Made by a program: the position numbers and the translations under genes. A stretch of DNA of 14,666 nt from Minisyncoccota bacterium (GTDB lineage Bacteria > Patescibacteriota > Minisyncoccia > Minisyncoccales > GCA-002788555). Below are positions 13,913 through 14,666 of the stretch, piece by piece. Numbering within the stretch: the stretch's first letter is position 1; the number at the start of each line of letters is the position of its first letter. Under the pieces are notes generated by a model. That model saw only the letters and a list, made by a program, of their open reading frames with translations. It was not told where the DNA came from and did no database searches. The stretch covers positions 1 to 14,666 of the forward strand of contig JAQVET010000010.1 of NCBI GenBank assembly GCA_028697615.1, given 5' to 3'.

Positions 13913-14434
13913 ATGCTTAACAAAGGAAGTGCAAATATCGTTCTTATTATTTTAGTTGTAGTTTTAGCTGGTACAGCAGCTTATTTAGCGCTGAATAAAG
14001 AAAAAACTGGTCCTGAAACTATTGCGAGTTATACTCCTACAGCGACGAGTTCTGTTTCTCCCTCTCAATTAGCCTCACCATCCCCAATGCCCACCTCTCA
14101 ACCTTCACAAATACTGACAGAGCAACCTGGAAAAATCATTTCTTTAACTTCAAATGGTACTGAATGGAATGTAACTATTGAGCTGCTTACACGAAATCCG
14201 GAATGGTTACCAGGCGTTGGAAATGAACCGTTTTTTATAGATCAAAATAAGTCCTTAACAGTAAAGGCCTCCCAAGATACAAAGGCTTATTTGTGTGGAA
14301 CACCATCGCCAAATAAAGATAATTGGCGACCAACAACACCAAGCAATTTACTGAAAGAAGGCACCACGGTTTATTTTGACATTGATGTAACTAATAACTT
14401 TATTACTGCTATTTATCAACAATGTTTGCCATAA
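13913..14434 (+). CDS. Small membrane-anchored extracytoplasmic protein, function unknown
   Basis: The 173-residue protein has an N-terminal membrane segment (residues 7-26, ANIVLIILVVVLAGTAAYLA), a long Ser/Thr/Pro linker (about 38-68, with SPSPMPTSQPSQ) and a compact C-terminal domain (70-173) with strands such as GKIISLTSNGTEWNVTIELL. Cys147 and the near-terminal Cys171 could pair. The layout of anchor, flexible linker and small beta domain fits a surface protein. It follows the peptidoglycan-binding gene after 80 nt on the same strand and has the same overall plan, so both may act at the envelope; they could be co-transcribed. A weak TAATAT at 13900-13905 could give it a near-leaderless start of its own. 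I do not recognise the family. Confidence 0.68.
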   Translation: MLNKGSANIVLIILVVVLAGTAAYLALNKEKTGPETIASYTPTATSSVSPSQLASPSPMPTSQPSQILTEQPGKIISLTSNGTEWNVTIELLTRNPEWLPGVGNEPFFIDQNKSLTVKASQDTKAYLCGTPSPNKDNWRPTTPSNLLKEGTTVYFDIDVTNNFITAIYQQCLP

Positions 14435-14469
14435 TGGCGATGTTTGTTGATGAAATTAAACGAATAAAG

Positions 14470-14495
14470 AGGAAATTGATAAATTTCCTTGTTTG
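14470..14495 (+). terminator. Probable intrinsic terminator
   Basis: AGGAAATT (14470-14477), loop GATA, AATTTCCT (14482-14489), followed by TGTTTG. It lies 36 nt after the stop codon of the preceding gene and before the dcd promoter. The stem is AT-rich and the T tract broken, so it is a modest terminator. Confidence 0.5.
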
Positions 14496-14521
14496 AATTT
14501 TGATTAGGGTGTAGCTATTTC

Positions 14522-14550
14522 TTGTCTCAAAATTTTTTCTCGATTACAAT
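14522..14550 (+). promoter_or_regulatory. dcd promoter
   Basis: TTGTCT (14522-14527), a 17-nt spacer and TACAAT (14545-14550). The expected start of transcription is within one or two bases of the ATG at 14558, so the message would be leaderless or nearly so. Confidence 0.6.
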
Positions 14551-14557
14551 AAATAGT

Positions 14558-14666
14558 ATGATTCTTTCAGATAGAGATATAAAGAAATTAATTAAAGAAA
14601 AGAGGCTGATTTTTAAACCGGAGCTCACAGCAGATCAAATTGGGCCGGCTTCAATTGATTTGAAAT
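14558..14666 (+). CDS. dcd: dCTP deaminase, N-terminal fragment (cut by window edge)
   Basis: The 36 visible codons begin MILSDRDIKKLIKEKRLIFK and continue PELTADQIGPASIDLK. This is the strongly conserved opening of dCTP deaminase: M-x-L-x-D-x-x-I, then Q-x-x-P-A-S-x-D-L. The enzyme deaminates dCTP to dUTP (or to dUMP in the bifunctional DCD/DUT form) and so feeds dTMP synthesis. The catalytic Glu region and the residues that separate the two forms lie beyond the edge. It is a housekeeping gene, and with the two envelope genes it suggests that the right side of the window is ordinary chromosome. Confidence 0.88.
   Translation, partial: MILSDRDIKKLIKEKRLIFKPELTADQIGPASIDLK

Overview
The window is AT-rich bacterial DNA in the standard code: TAA, TAG and TGA all end genes. 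Genes are compact and Shine-Dalgarno motifs are weak. Several genes have a promoter -10 box so close to the start codon that the mRNA would be nearly leaderless. Together with the small membrane-anchored proteins carrying Ser/Thr/Pro linkers, this fits an ultra-small Patescibacteria/CPR-type bacterium. That assignment is inferred from style, not from a marker gene.

The left four fifths (about 1-11845) is a minus-strand accessory island. In order of transcription (high to low coordinate) it holds: an Eco57I/PglX-like adenine DNA methyltransferase; a helicase with an N-terminal phospholipase D nuclease-like domain and an SNF2 motor, overlapping the methyltransferase gene by 8 nt; a HEPN-type putative RNase; a 26-codon leftover that looks like the C-terminus of a lost type IIG-like methyltransferase; a membrane-anchored winged-helix protein; a Panacea-domain antitoxin with a RelE-like toxin; a double helix-turn-helix protein; a small PD-(D/E)XK nuclease-like protein; a Cys-rich DUF3795 protein; an ArsR-like winged-helix regulator; and, cut by the left edge, the first 26 codons of a GNAT acetyltransferase.

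The clearest undescribed signal is a 34-bp double-dyad element, four heptamers arranged ACATTCT-n-ACATTCT-nn-AGAATGT-n-AGAATGT. It occurs four times, 23-37 nt upstream of the start codons of the GNAT, ArsR-like, DUF3795 and HEPN genes. In two copies a perfect TATAAT box overlaps its promoter-distal end. The simplest reading is a regulon repressed by the ArsR-like protein, which also carries the element on its own promoter. A HEPN RNase would then be kept silent until the repressor is released.

The methyltransferase plus PLD-SNF2 helicase pair looks like a two-gene restriction-modification or BREX/DISARM-like system without the usual partners (no PglZ, BrxC, DrmA or DrmB is visible).

The 385-bp divergent gap (11846-12230) separates the island from plus-strand genes and is packed with palindromes, including a perfect 34-bp palindrome and a 19-bp-stem hairpin. 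The right part encodes a secreted or membrane-anchored protein with a peptidoglycan-binding repeat, a second small anchored extracytoplasmic protein, a probable terminator, and the start of dcd (dCTP deaminase), cut by the right edge.
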